Below are positions 52,217 to 61,316 of a DNA stretch of 64,000 nt, piece after piece. A program made the position numbers and the translations under genes. The notes beneath the pieces are model-generated. The model saw nothing but the letters and a program-made list of their open reading frames with translations, was not told where the DNA came from and did no database searches. Within the stretch, counting starts at the first letter, position 1, and every line of letters starts with the position of its first letter. Location: the NCBI RefSeq assembly GCF_008704795.1, contig NZ_CP023690.1:1866001-1930000 (forward strand), given 5' to 3'. Source of the DNA: Streptomyces spectabilis. GTDB lineage: Bacteria; Actinomycetota; Actinomycetes; Streptomycetales; Streptomycetaceae.

Positions 52217-52387
52217 ATCACTGATGCTGCCCTACGCCACTGACAACGCCCGTGACCAGCGGCGACGGGCGAGACCGTGCGGCGGCGCGGGCGGGCGCCC
52301 ACCGAGGGCGCGTACGGGCCTGTGCGCGCCTGGGGCGCGCAGGAGGGGGCCGGAGGACATTCAGGCCTCCGCTCGCCTCTCAGGGCC

Positions 52388-53026
52388 TCACACAGCGCGA
52401 TTGCGGCGCTGCGCCAGCTCGTCCCCCGGATGGTTCCCGACGAGGGTCTCCCCCGTGTCGACGCGCTCTCCGTGCAGCTGCGAAAGGGCCGCCTCGACAT
52501 CACGCCAGACGACGCCCACCGCGATCCCGAAGACGCCCTGGCCGCCCTGGAGCAGCTCGTGCACCTCGCCGGGCGACGTGCACTCGTAGACCGTCGCGCC
52601 GTCGCTCATCAGCGTCGTACGTTCGAGGTCCCGAAAACCGCTGTCCCGCAGGTGCTGGACCGTGGTGCGGATGTTCTGCAACGACACCCCGGTGTCGAGG
52701 AAGCGCTTCACGATCTTCAGCACGACGACGTCGCGGAAGCTGTAGAGCCGCTGGGTGCCGGAGCCGCCCGCGGCGCGCACGCTGGGCTCGACGAGACCGG
52801 TGCGCGCCCAGTAGTCGAGCTGGCGGTAGGTGATGCCCGCGGCCGCGCACGCCGTCGGGCCCCGATAGCCGATGCTGTCGGTCTCGCCCTGTTGCGCCTG
52901 GCCTTCCGGTCCGGAGGGGCTGCCGCTACCGTGAACCGGCACCGGGCGCCTCAACGAGGGTTCGGCCGAGCCACCGTGCAGCGGATACGAACCGCCCACC
53001 GCTGTACCGTCGCCGCTGCTTCTCAC
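52388..53026 (-). CDS. MerR-family regulator (Rv1830/McdR-like position)
   Basis: 212 aa; GTG 53026 with GGAGG five bases ahead. N-terminal 45 residues polar; MerR winged helix about 50-110: GYRGPTACAAAGITYRQLDY, WARTGLVEPSVRAAGGSGTQ and RLYSFRDVVVLKIVKRFLDT; then a helix and a small C-terminal domain. The position in the garA-ftsR-DUF151-merR block corresponds to M. tuberculosis Rv1830. Likely a cell-division or developmental regulator by analogy. Confidence 0.88.
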   Translation of the reverse strand: MRSSGDGTAVGGSYPLHGGSAEPSLRRPVPVHGSGSPSGPEGQAQQGETDSIGYRGPTACAAAGITYRQLDYWARTGLVEPSVRAAGGSGTQRLYSFRDVVVLKIVKRFLDTGVSLQNIRTTVQHLRDSGFRDLERTTLMSDGATVYECTSPGEVHELLQGGQGVFGIAVGVVWRDVEAALSQLHGERVDTGETLVGNHPGDELAQRRNRAV

Positions 53027-53217
53027 GCCGACCTCCGTCCTTGACCTGCCTTCTCGACGGTAGGCAGTCGCCAGGGGCTCGTCAACGATCGCCACACTCG
53101 GCACGCCGAGTGATAATCACCCTGCGAGTGGTTTCCCGTCCCGCACTGCGGGGAAAGGCTAGCCGAATGCTCCGGAGCGGGCCCCTCGGCCACTCCTCGC
53201 AGGGACCCTCCGACTCC

Positions 53218-53691
53218 TCACTGGCTGCTGGTGCCGAAGTCCTCGGGCGAGATCTGGTCGAGGAACTCGCGGAACTTCTCCACCTCGTCCTCCTGCTCGT
53301 CCGGGATCGCGATGCCCGCGTCGTCGAGCACGCTGTCACTGCCGAAGATCGGCGTCCCGGTGCGCAGCGCGAGGGCTATGGCGTCCGAGGGACGGGCGCT
53401 CACCTCGACCCCGCTGGCGAAGACAAGCTCGGCGTAGAACACGCCTTCCCTCAGGTCGGTGATGCGCACTTCGGTGAGCTCCTGACCGACGGCCTCCAAC
53501 ACGTCCTTGAACAGGTCGTGGGTCAGCGGCCGCGCGGGTGCCATGCCCTGCTGTGCGAAGGCGATGGCGGTCGCCTCCCCTGGTCCGATCCAGATGGGGA
53601 GGTACCGGTCGCCTCCCACTTCACGCAGGAGCACGATCGGCTGGTTGGAGGGCATTTCGACCCGGACACCTACGACGTCGAGCTCGTTCAC
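53218..53691 (-). CDS. Bifunctional nuclease family protein (DUF151)
   Basis: 157 aa: MNELDVVGVRVEMPSNQPIV then VLLREVGGDRYLPIWIGPGE, ATAIAFAQQGMAPARPLTHD and PSDAIALALRTGTPIFGSDS, all canonical for DUF151. The family has plant members with RNase and DNase activity; bacterial function is unclear. It lies between the two MerR genes, as in M. tuberculosis Rv1829. Confidence 0.92.
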   Translation of the reverse strand: MNELDVVGVRVEMPSNQPIVLLREVGGDRYLPIWIGPGEATAIAFAQQGMAPARPLTHDLFKDVLEAVGQELTEVRITDLREGVFYAELVFASGVEVSARPSDAIALALRTGTPIFGSDSVLDDAGIAIPDEQEDEVEKFREFLDQISPEDFGTSSQ

Positions 53692-53744
53692 ACAGCAACC
53701 CTAGGACGTGCCCGGCGGGTTTGGGTAGTCGGGCACCCGTCGAG

Positions 53745-54479
53745 TCAGCGTGCCCGGACGCCCAGCGCACTGTGCACGAGCGCCGCGTGCAGCCGTCCCG
53801 CGAGCCCCGCGAGCTCTTTCGTACGCGCTTCCGCATGGGCCCTGGTCTGCGGATTGCGGTGCCTGCGCAGCGGCGCCACGACCTGGTCGACGAGCGCCGC
53901 GTCCCGCTCCGCGGCCGCCTTCATGGCGCGCAGATGGCGTGGCTCGATACCGAACCGCCCCAGCTCGATGACGAGCGCGGCCACGGTCACGGCATCCGCG
54001 TCATAGCTGCCGTCCGGCAACGCGGCGATCAGGCCGTACGTCTCCCACTCGGCCAATTGCCCCTCGTCGGCCTCCACGGCCGCGAGCAGGGCCTCGCGCC
54101 CCACCCGGGCGGCGGTGCGCTCGTCCTCCGCTACGGCGTCGCCGCCGTCGCGCTGCTGCCCCACCGAGGGCAGCGTGACCTGCTCGCCCCGCTCGAGGGC
54201 GTCCAGCTGCTCTCGGATGACCTTCAGGGGCAGATAGTGGTCGCGCTGCATCCGCAGGACGTGCGCCAGTCGCTCGACGTCCTCGGGGCTGAACTTGCGG
54301 TACCCGGACGGCGTGCGCTGCGGTTCGATGAGGCCCTCGGACTCCAAGAACCTGATCTTGGAGATGGTGACCTCGGGAAACTCGTCACGCAGCACGTTCA
54401 GCACGGCGCCGATGCTCATCAGCCGGTGTTCCGCAGCGGCGGTGCCGTGACCGGCACCGCCCCTCGGTGTGTGCAGCAT
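53745..54479 (-). CDS. FtsR-like MerR regulator
   Basis: 244 aa. MSIGAVLNVLRDEFPEVTIS, KIRFLESEGLIEPQRTPSGY, RKFSPEDVERLAHVLRMQRD: MerR helix-turn-helix in the orientation of FtsR (Rv1828/Cg1631), the activator of ftsZ in actinobacteria. A long helical region (residues 110-190) and C-terminal helical domain with GIEPRHLRAMKAAAERDAAL follow. Likely a regulator of cell division genes, by orthology of sequence and position. Confidence 0.9.
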   Translation of the reverse strand: MLHTPRGGAGHGTAAAEHRLMSIGAVLNVLRDEFPEVTISKIRFLESEGLIEPQRTPSGYRKFSPEDVERLAHVLRMQRDHYLPLKVIREQLDALERGEQVTLPSVGQQRDGGDAVAEDERTAARVGREALLAAVEADEGQLAEWETYGLIAALPDGSYDADAVTVAALVIELGRFGIEPRHLRAMKAAAERDAALVDQVVAPLRRHRNPQTRAHAEARTKELAGLAGRLHAALVHSALGVRAR

Positions 54480-54521
54480 GGACCTTCCTCGGCGTTCCCC
54501 CGGACGGCGTCCGGGAGAGGG

Positions 54522-55352
54522 TCAGATGCCCCGCTGGCTCGCGTAGAAGACCAGCCGGTACTTGCCGATCTGCACCTCGTCGCCGTTGGACAGGGCGACG
54601 GAGTCGATCCGCTCCCGGTTCACATACGTGCCGTTGAGGCTGCCGACGTCGGCGACGGTGAAGCTGCCGTCCGCGGCACGACGGAACTCCACGTGGCGGC
54701 GCGACACGGTCACGTCGTCCAGGAAGATGTCGCTCTGCGGGTGGCGGCCCGCCGTCGTCAGATCGCCGTCCAGCAGGAAGCGGCTGCCCGAGTTCGGCCC
54801 GCGGCGGACCACGAGCAGCGCCGAACCGAGCGGCAGCGCGTCCACGGCCGCCTGCGCCTCGGGCGACAGCGCCGGGGACAGCGTCTGGCCCGTGGCCTCG
54901 GCGTCGTAGGCCTCAAGACCGGAGATGGAGATCGTCGAAGTGGTTTCGGACGGGCGCTCGCTCACCGCTCCGGGCCGCAGCGGCGCGCCGCAGTTGGAAC
55001 AGAACCGGCTCGCCTGCGCATTGCGGTTACCGCACCTCTGACACACCAGGGCCGACATGGACGGATCCTCCTGCCGCGGCTGCCCCGCTGGGGCGTGGGA
55101 CGCGTACGGGTCGGAAAACCCTCCACCCGTACCTGAGGTCGACGGATCCCCGAAACCTATGCGGCCGGAAGTAGCAGGGTCAACAGACGACGCGCCCTGT
55201 CCGCCCGAAATGTCACCACCCGGACCAGCCACCTGGTCCCGGAACAGCGGGCGCTCGCCCACCTGGGTCTCCGGCACGTCTCCCTGGCGCGGCGCACGAT
55301 GGCGCGCGTCCTCACGCGCGCTCTTGCCGAACAACTTCGCAAACAACTTCAC
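54522..55352 (-). CDS. garA: GarA/OdhI-type FHA protein with N-terminal zinc ribbon
   Basis: 276 aa, GTG 55352. C-terminal residues 178-270 match mycobacterial GarA (SALLVVRRGPNSGSRFLLDG, GRHPQSDIFLDDVTVSRRHV, VGSLNGTYVNRERIDSVALS, NGDEVQIGKYRLVFY). The phospho-acceptor motif ETTST at residues 136-140 corresponds to GarA ETTSV. Unlike mycobacterial GarA (about 160 aa), it has about 130 extra N-terminal residues including a zinc ribbon (CQRCGNRN, then CSNCGAP, residues 104-122). GarA controls 2-oxoglutarate dehydrogenase and glutamate metabolism when unphosphorylated. The usual gcvH neighbour is missing. Confidence 0.9.
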   Translation of the reverse strand: MKLFAKLFGKSAREDARHRAPRQGDVPETQVGERPLFRDQVAGPGGDISGGQGASSVDPATSGRIGFGDPSTSGTGGGFSDPYASHAPAGQPRQEDPSMSALVCQRCGNRNAQASRFCSNCGAPLRPGAVSERPSETTSTISISGLEAYDAEATGQTLSPALSPEAQAAVDALPLGSALLVVRRGPNSGSRFLLDGDLTTAGRHPQSDIFLDDVTVSRRHVEFRRAADGSFTVADVGSLNGTYVNRERIDSVALSNGDEVQIGKYRLVFYASQRGI

Positions 55353-55551
55353 GGGCGATTCCCCTTGACCGAAACAGACCCGCCCGTGGGGCAGGACGAA
55401 CCCTGACTGCACACACCGGCGTGCATCGCCAACACGGACATCCTCACAACGTCCGTATCCGCCAAACAGTTTCCACCACGCACCCCGTCCCGGGTGCGCC
55501 GACCCCCCGCAACCTCATGCCCTGGACCCAAGACCCGCATGCGCCGCCGCC

Positions 55552-56421
55552 TCACTGGGAGGACGACCGAGCGTAGTCAGGCCGCTTCGCCGGTCGCAAG
55601 GCGTCCACGACGATCTTCTCCGTACGTGCGACAGTGACCGTGGCCTGCTCCTTCTCCAGAGTCTGCACCACCCCACCAGGGATGTTCAGTGCGGGCTCCA
55701 GGTCCTGGGGCTTGCCGATGACCTTGAAGCGGTAGGGCTCGGCCACCTTCCGGCCGTCCACCCGCACACCGCCGCCCGCCGCGTCCGACAGATGGGTGCT
55801 GGCCACCACCCGTACGTCATTGACCTGAATGGCCTCGGCGCCCGCGGCGCGCAGCTCCTGGATGGCGTCGAGCAGCATGTGTGCCTCCACCGTCCCCTTC
55901 TTGTCGTCGATCGTCAGCGTGATGCCCGGCCCCTGCGCGGCCACCGTGCCCGCGAGGATGCCGAGTTGCCGTTCCCTCTCGGCGGTCTGTTTGCGCGCCT
56001 CTTCGGCCTGGTCCGAGCTGTTCTCCAGACCGGTGCGCTGTTCTTCGAGGCGCCGCTTCTCATCTTCCAGACGCTGAGTACGGTCATCCAGTTCATCGAG
56101 GATGCGAACAAGATCTTCTTGTCGCGCTCCGCGCAGCGCGTCACTGCTGTCGTTGGTGGACCGCACCTGGATCGCGAGACCCAGGCCGAGGACGAAGAGC
56201 AGCAGGGCCACGATGAGTTGAGCACGCGTCAGGCGCGGCGGCCACAGCCCCTGCACGAGCCGCTGGCGGCCGGTCAGCGGCGCGGGTCCGTCCCCGGCGC
56301 CCGGCGCTCCGTCCCCGCCCCTCCCGGGCGTCACCGGGACCTCGGGGGGCAGTTCCCCGCTCCGGCCCTCGCCGGGCGTGTCGTCCCCGTTCGCGGGGCT
56401 CGTCGAGCTCATCGGCATCAC
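55552..56421 (-). CDS. DUF881 family protein
   Basis: 289 aa. N-terminal Pro/Gly linker (about 60 residues), a membrane helix (LIVALLLFVLGLGLAIQVRS), a coiled coil (LDDRTQRLEDEKRRLEEQRT) and the DUF881 domain with ITLTIDDKKGTVEAHMLLDA and AGAEAIQVNDVRVVASTHLS. The gene overlaps the upstream small basic protein gene by 4 bp. The family has a conserved position near ftsR and garA; function unknown, perhaps in sporulation or septation. Confidence 0.9.
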   Translation of the reverse strand: MMPMSSTSPANGDDTPGEGRSGELPPEVPVTPGRGGDGAPGAGDGPAPLTGRQRLVQGLWPPRLTRAQLIVALLLFVLGLGLAIQVRSTNDSSDALRGARQEDLVRILDELDDRTQRLEDEKRRLEEQRTGLENSSDQAEEARKQTAERERQLGILAGTVAAQGPGITLTIDDKKGTVEAHMLLDAIQELRAAGAEAIQVNDVRVVASTHLSDAAGGGVRVDGRKVAEPYRFKVIGKPQDLEPALNIPGGVVQTLEKEQATVTVARTEKIVVDALRPAKRPDYARSSSQ

Positions 56422-56750
56422 GCCCGGAAGACATGCCGGCGGATGGCCGCGGCGTTGGAGAAGATGCGGATCCCGAGGACGACCACGACGCCCGTCGACA
56501 GCTGGGCACCCACGCCGAGCTTGTCCCCCAGGAAGACGATCAGCGCGGCCACCACCACGTTGGACAGGAACGACACCACGAAGACCTTGTCGTCGAAGAT
56601 CCCGTCGAGCATCGCCCGCAGACCTCCGAACACCGCGTCGAGCGCCGCCACCACGGCGATCGGAAGATAAGGCTCCACCACCGCGGGAACCTCGGGCCGG
56701 ACCAACAATCCGGCCACGACTCCCACGACGAGGCCCAGTACCGCGATCAC
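56418..56750 (-). CDS. Small basic membrane protein (DUF1290/Sbp)
   Basis: 110 aa with three membrane helices (MIAVLGLVVGVVAGLLVRPE, LPIAVVAALDAVFGGLRAML, VVAALIVFLGDKLGVGAQLS). Matches the small basic protein family encoded between two DUF881 genes in actinobacteria and firmicutes (Bacillus sbp, near ftsA). Overlaps both neighbours by 4 bp: translationally coupled three-gene unit. Confidence 0.92.
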   Translation of the reverse strand: MIAVLGLVVGVVAGLLVRPEVPAVVEPYLPIAVVAALDAVFGGLRAMLDGIFDDKVFVVSFLSNVVVAALIVFLGDKLGVGAQLSTGVVVVLGIRIFSNAAAIRRHVFRA

Positions 56751-57646
56751 GATGTGCCCTTTCCTGCTTTCGGCTCTGCTGTACGTACGGTCACACTGGG
56801 CGCTGCCGGCAGCCGGAGGTCGTCGGCCACGGAGATGCTGGTCCGGATGCCGAAGTTCTCCTGCAGAGCATGCAGATACTGACCGTCGGGGCTGTTCTGG
56901 AACCTGGTGCTCAGCTGTTGCCCCTGGCCCACCGCCAGCACCGTATACGGAGGCACCAGCGGCTTGTTGTCGACCAGTATCGCGTCACCGGCCGCCCTGA
57001 TCGCCGACAGCGCGGTCAGCCGCTGGTCGTTGATGGCGATCGCCTCGGCGCCGGACTGCCACAGCCCGTTGACGACACGCTGCATGTCGCGGTCACGCAC
57101 CCGGCCGGTGTCCGAGAACCCGTCGCTCTCCCGGGGCCCGCCGCCACCCTGGTCGGCCTGCTTCTTGTCGTTGACGACGAGCCGCACCCCCGGCCCTTGC
57201 ACGGGCGTGGCACCGGAGAGCAGCGACACCAACTCGGCCTGGCCGCCGCCGTGTTTCCGCAGCGCGGCACGCTGCCGCGCGCTCACGTCGTTGCGCAGGT
57301 CGTCGACCTCGTCCTCGAGCTCGTCCGCGTCCGCCGTCGCCGACTCGACCCGGTCGATCAGCTCGGCGCGCTCCTTGGCGAGCACGGGCGCCGCTATCCG
57401 CGCCTGGGCGGCCCCGACGGTCACGACAAGCGCGGCCAGGACCAGACCCGCCGCGAGCCCCAGCTTCGCCCGGAGGGTCTTCGGCACACCACCCGTGCCG
57501 GATTCCCTCTTGCGGGCGGCGGCTTCCGCGTACCCCTCGTCCAGGCTGTGGTCCATGACGGTGGTGAGCAGCGACATGGAGGCGTCCGGGCGCGAGGGTC
57601 GCGAGACGGTGCTCCGAACGGGGGGCTGCTGCGGCATGCCGCACAT
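56747..57646 (-). CDS. DUF881 family protein
   Basis: 299 aa. Polar N-terminus of about 60 residues, membrane helix LAAGLVLAALVVTVGAAQAR, coiled coil (VESATADADELEDEVDDLRN), and the DUF881 domain (VQGPGVRLVVNDKKQADQGG, AEAIAINDQRLTALSAIRAA, LVDNKPLVPPYTVLAVGQGQ). It is the second DUF881 copy of the unit, diverged from the other, overlapping the small basic protein gene by 4 bp. Expected extracytoplasmic domain. Function unknown. Confidence 0.9.
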   Translation of the reverse strand: MCGMPQQPPVRSTVSRPSRPDASMSLLTTVMDHSLDEGYAEAAARKRESGTGGVPKTLRAKLGLAAGLVLAALVVTVGAAQARIAAPVLAKERAELIDRVESATADADELEDEVDDLRNDVSARQRAALRKHGGGQAELVSLLSGATPVQGPGVRLVVNDKKQADQGGGGPRESDGFSDTGRVRDRDMQRVVNGLWQSGAEAIAINDQRLTALSAIRAAGDAILVDNKPLVPPYTVLAVGQGQQLSTRFQNSPDGQYLHALQENFGIRTSISVADDLRLPAAPSVTVRTAEPKAGKGTS

Positions 57647-57735
57647 CGTCGCACGTCGCGGGCGCTACCTCCGAATGGCCCCACCGGTGTGCCGGACCGC
57701 ACCACTTACGGGTTCGGCCCGGCACACCCGCACGC

Positions 57736-60231
57736 TCAGCGCCCGGCGCCGTCCACGACCGCCGACCACTCGTCAAGCAGAGCTTGAGCCGAAGCGTCGT
57801 CGGGCCCTTCGGCCCACAGATGGGTGACCGCTTCCGCCGGATCCGGCAGCACCAGCACCCAGCGCCCGTCTGCCTCCACCACCCGTACGCCGTCGGTGGT
57901 GTCCACGGACCGGTCGCCCGCGGCCTCCACCACGCTCCGCATCACCAGGCCCTTGACCGCCCACGGCGTGGCGATGTCGCGCCGCTGCACATGCGCGCGC
58001 GGGATGCGGGCGTCGATCTGGCTGAGAGTGAGCTGCGTGCGCGCCACCAGACCGATGAGCCGTACGAACGCCGCCGTGCCGTCGAAAACGCTGCTGAACT
58101 CCGGCACGATGAAGCCGCCGCGCCCGTCACCACCGAAGATCGTCGAATCGCCGCGCCCGACCCGGGTCAGGTCGTCCGGCGACGTGGTCGTCCAGTCGAC
58201 CTGCGTGCCGTGGTACGCCGCCACCTGCTCGGCGATGCGCGTCGTCGTCACCGGCAGCGCCACGCGGCCGCTGCGCCGCTCCGCGGCCACCAGGTCCAGC
58301 ATCACCAGGAGCGCCCGGTCGTCCTCGACGATCCGCCCCTTCTCGTCCACGAGCGAAAGGCGCTCGCCGACCGGGTCGAACCGCACGCCGAAGGCGGCCC
58401 GCGCCGACGCCACGATCTCCCCCAGCCGTACGAGCCCGGACCTGCGCGCGTCGGACGACTCGGTGGGCCGCGACTCGTCGAGGCCGGGGTTGATCGTCAG
58501 CGCGTCGACGCCGAGCTTGCCGAGCAGGCTGGGCAGGACGAGCCCGGCGCTGCCGTTGGAGGCGTCGACGACGACCTTCAGCTCCGCCTCCGCGATCCCC
58601 GTCGTATCCACGTTCCGCAGCAGCGACCCGGTGTACGAGTCGAAGACGCTGGAGGGGAAGTGCAGGTCCCCGATCTCCCCGGGGAAGGCCCGCCGGTACT
58701 CCTGGCGTGCGTACACCCGGTCGAGCTTGCGCTGCTTCGCCTGGGAGAGGTCGGCTCCCTCTCCGTCGAAGAACATGATGTCGACGGAGTCCGGCACCCC
58801 GGTCGTCGTACGGATCATGATCCCGCCGGCGCTCCCCCGCGCCGTCTGCTGCCGCGCCACCGGCAGCGGCACGTTCTCCAGGTCCCGTACGTCGATGGCG
58901 CTGGCCTGCAGCGCGGAGATGACCGCCCGCTTGAGCGCCCGGGCACCACGGGAGTGATCGCGGGCCGTGGTGACCGTGGAGCCCTTCTTCAGGGTCGTCG
59001 CATACGCTCCTGCGAGCCGCACCGCGAGTTCCGGCGTGATCTCCACGTTGAGGATCCCGGACACGCCGCGGGCTCCGAAGAGGTGCGCCTGGCCGCGGGA
59101 CTCCCAGATGACCGAGGTGTTGACGAACGCGCCGGCTTCGATCGTCTTGAACGGATAGACCCGTACATTCCCTTGGACGATCGATTCCTCACCGACGAGG
59201 CACTCGTCGCCGATGACGGCTCCGTCCTCGATGCGGGCGGCCCGCATGATGTCGGTGTTCTTGCCGACGACGCAGCCGCGCAGATTGCTGTGCTGCCCGA
59301 TGTACACGTTGTCGTGGACCACGGCCTTGTGCAGAAAGGCTCCGCTCTTCACGACGACGTTCGAGCCCACGACGGTGTGCTCACGGATCTCGACGTCGGC
59401 CTCGATCTTCGCGTAGTCACCGACGTAGAGCGGGCCGCGGAGGACGGCGTCGGGGTGCACCTCGGCGCCTTCGGCGACCCATACTCCGGGCGAGATCTCG
59501 AAGCCGTCGAGTTCGACGTCGACCTTGCCTTCGAGGACGTCGGCCTGCGCCTTGACGTAGCTTTCGTGGGTACCGACGTCTTCCCAGTAGCCCTCGGCGA
59601 CATAGCCGTAGACCGGCTTGCCTTCCTTCATGAGCTGCGGGAACACGTCCCCGGACCAGTCCACGGGCACATCGGCCTCGACGTAGTCGAAGACCTCGGG
59701 CTCCATGACGTAGATGCCCGTGTTCACCGTGTCGGAGAAGACCTGGCCCCAGGTCGGCTTCTCCAGGAAGCGCTCGACCTTGCCCTCTTCGTCGACGATG
59801 GTGATGCCGAATTCCAGCGGATTGGGAACGCGCGTCAGACAGACGGTGACCAGCGCGCCCTTCTCCTTGTGAAAGCTGATCAGGTCGGTGAGGTCGAAGT
59901 CGGTCAGAGCGTCACCGGAGATGACGAGGAAGGCGTCGTCCTTCAGCGCCTCCTCGGCGTTCTTCACACTGCCGGCGGTGCCGAGTGGCTTCTCCTCATT
60001 CGCATAGGTGAGCTCCATTCCGAGCTCTTCACCGTCGCCGAAGTAGTTCTTGACGAGAGATGCCAGGAACTGCACTGTCACTACGGTCTCGGTGAGCCCG
60101 TGCCTTTTCAGCAGGCGCAGCACGTGCTCCATGATCGGCCGGTTGGCCACCGGCAGGAGCGGCTTGGGCATGCTCGAGGTCATGGGGCGCAGGCGTGTGC
60201 CTTCGCCTCCGGCCATCACGACGGCCTTCAT
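57736..60231 (-). CDS. Mannose-1-phosphate guanylyltransferase fused to degenerate phosphomannomutase
   Basis: 831 aa. Domains: nucleotidyltransferase 1-235 ([20 protein letters not shown] with the G-x-G-T-R and PKP motifs), left-handed beta-helix 250-370 (hexapeptide-like [20 protein letters not shown]), and a PMM-like domain 385-825. In the PMM part, the catalytic Ser loop TASHNP is replaced by IRTTTGVPD and the metal-binding DGDGDR by [12 protein letters not shown], so that half is likely regulatory or inactive. GDP-mannose feeds polyprenol-mannose and glycan synthesis. It lies between the DUF881 gene and the CDP-alcohol transferase. Confidence 0.9.
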   Translation of the reverse strand: MKAVVMAGGEGTRLRPMTSSMPKPLLPVANRPIMEHVLRLLKRHGLTETVVTVQFLASLVKNYFGDGEELGMELTYANEEKPLGTAGSVKNAEEALKDDAFLVISGDALTDFDLTDLISFHKEKGALVTVCLTRVPNPLEFGITIVDEEGKVERFLEKPTWGQVFSDTVNTGIYVMEPEVFDYVEADVPVDWSGDVFPQLMKEGKPVYGYVAEGYWEDVGTHESYVKAQADVLEGKVDVELDGFEISPGVWVAEGAEVHPDAVLRGPLYVGDYAKIEADVEIREHTVVGSNVVVKSGAFLHKAVVHDNVYIGQHSNLRGCVVGKNTDIMRAARIEDGAVIGDECLVGEESIVQGNVRVYPFKTIEAGAFVNTSVIWESRGQAHLFGARGVSGILNVEITPELAVRLAGAYATTLKKGSTVTTARDHSRGARALKRAVISALQASAIDVRDLENVPLPVARQQTARGSAGGIMIRTTTGVPDSVDIMFFDGEGADLSQAKQRKLDRVYARQEYRRAFPGEIGDLHFPSSVFDSYTGSLLRNVDTTGIAEAELKVVVDASNGSAGLVLPSLLGKLGVDALTINPGLDESRPTESSDARRSGLVRLGEIVASARAAFGVRFDPVGERLSLVDEKGRIVEDDRALLVMLDLVAAERRSGRVALPVTTTRIAEQVAAYHGTQVDWTTTSPDDLTRVGRGDSTIFGGDGRGGFIVPEFSSVFDGTAAFVRLIGLVARTQLTLSQIDARIPRAHVQRRDIATPWAVKGLVMRSVVEAAGDRSVDTTDGVRVVEADGRWVLVLPDPAEAVTHLWAEGPDDASAQALLDEWSAVVDGAGR

Positions 60232-60344
60232 GTCGGAAACGTCCTCCTTGATAGGTGACGATCTAGCCGACTCAGCCTGCCGATATTGGCCCGTTCAGGT
60301 CTCGTACGGGCCCGCAAGCCGCTACAGCTGCCTTACCGGCTAGC

Positions 60345-60953
60345 TCAATCGGCCATGGCATCCGCCTTGACAAGTCGGCGGACTTGAACCACGTAGAGGA
60401 TCCCTGCCCACCAGTACAGCGTTGTACCCCATCCGGCGAACGCCCATCCGAAAATACCAGCGAGCGTGTAGAACCAGCCAGTTCCGTCGCTGAGGAGAAG
60501 CAGCGGAAAGGCGTACATCAGGTTGAAGGTGGCGGCCTTGCCCAGGAAGTTCACCTGCGGCGGCGGATAGCCGTGTCGCCTGAGGATCCAGACCATCACC
60601 AGCAGAACCAGCTCGCGCAGCAGAAGCACGCCGGTCAGCCACAGCGGGAGAATCTCCCGCCATGTCAGGCCCACCAGTGTCGACAGGATGTAGAGCCGGT
60701 CGGCCGCGGGGTCGAGGATCCGGCCGAGACTGCTGATCTGGTTCCACCGGCGGGCGAGCTTCCCGTCCAGGTAGTCGCTGACTCCGCTGAACGCCAGGAC
60801 GAGCAGCGCCCAGCCGTCGCTCTTCGGGCCGCCGAACTCCGGCCTGAGGATCAGCCACAGGAAGAGGGGCACGCCGACGAGGCGCGCCATGCTGAGGATG
60901 TTGGGGATGGTGAGGACCCGGTCCGTCTGGACACGCGTCTCTTGGACCTCCAC
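60345..60953 (-). CDS. CDP-alcohol phosphatidyltransferase (PgsA-like)
   Basis: 202 aa; GTG 60953 behind GGAGG. CDP-OH-P motif: GVSDYLDGKLARRWNQISSL then GRILDPAADRLYILSTL (D-G-x2-A-R-x8-G-x3-D-x3-D). Six membrane helices. Catalyses phospholipid head-group transfer to CDP-diacylglycerol, most likely glycerol-3-phosphate (PgsA) or a related alcohol. Its place next to DUF881-Sbp and garA matches mycobacterial pgsA2. Starts the conserved block; a 190-bp gap with rRNA terminator lies on the right. Confidence 0.9.
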   Translation of the reverse strand: MEVQETRVQTDRVLTIPNILSMARLVGVPLFLWLILRPEFGGPKSDGWALLVLAFSGVSDYLDGKLARRWNQISSLGRILDPAADRLYILSTLVGLTWREILPLWLTGVLLLRELVLLVMVWILRRHGYPPPQVNFLGKAATFNLMYAFPLLLLSDGTGWFYTLAGIFGWAFAGWGTTLYWWAGILYVVQVRRLVKADAMAD

Positions 60954-61049
60954 CCGGGGGCCTCCTGTGAACGAGCCAATGATGCCCCCAGACCTTACCG
61001 TCAGTTGCCGGGTGCCAGTGCGGAGGGGTGGTCTCGACGGACAACGCAA

Positions 61050-61096
61050 GAAAGCCGTGCTCCCCGAGTCTTTCGACTCAAGGAACACGGCTTTCC
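61050..61096 (-). terminator. rRNA operon terminator
   Basis: On the minus strand GAAAGCCGTG and CACGGCTTTC form a long stem, interrupted once, with an inner GAGTC/GACTC stem; located 10 bp after the 5S 3' end. It ends the rRNA operon. Confidence 0.8.
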
Positions 61097-61105
61097 CTAA
61101 AAGGA

Positions 61106-61224
61106 GTTCGGCGGCGTCCTACTCTCCCACAGGGTCCCCCCTGCAGTACCATCGGCGCTGTAAGGCTTAGCTTCCGGGTTCGGAATGTAACCGGGCGTTT
61201 CCCTCACGCTATGACCACCGAAAC
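61106..61224 (-). rRNA. rrf: 5S ribosomal RNA
   Basis: The minus strand reads GTTTCGGTGGTCATAGCGTG at the 5' side and CCCGGTTACATTCCGAACCC internally, with the conserved CCGAAC loop, then GGGAGAGTAGGACGCCGCCG near the 3' end. About 119 nt, matching actinobacterial 5S. Boundaries are uncertain by a few bases. Confidence 0.95.
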
Positions 61225-61316
61225 ACTATGAAACTGTGAACTACCGCACCACACGCATTGAAGGTGTGGGGTTGTTCGTGGTTTCAGAACCAACACAGTG
61301 AACGCGAGCAACTGAG
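61225..61316 (-). other. 23S-5S spacer
   Basis: About 90 nt between the 5S 5' end and the 23S 3' end; AT-richer than its surroundings, with a CACACCACACGC-type tract. No tRNA is visible. Confidence 0.6.

Noticed and set aside
57784..60258. Long plus-strand open frame opposite the guanylyltransferase gene
   Set aside because: Mirror of the real gene on the minus strand; composition is that of an antisense shadow.
60232..60344. Possible tRNA or small RNA between the guanylyltransferase and PgsA-like genes
   Set aside because: No cloverleaf, no T-loop GTTCRA and no terminator could be seen.
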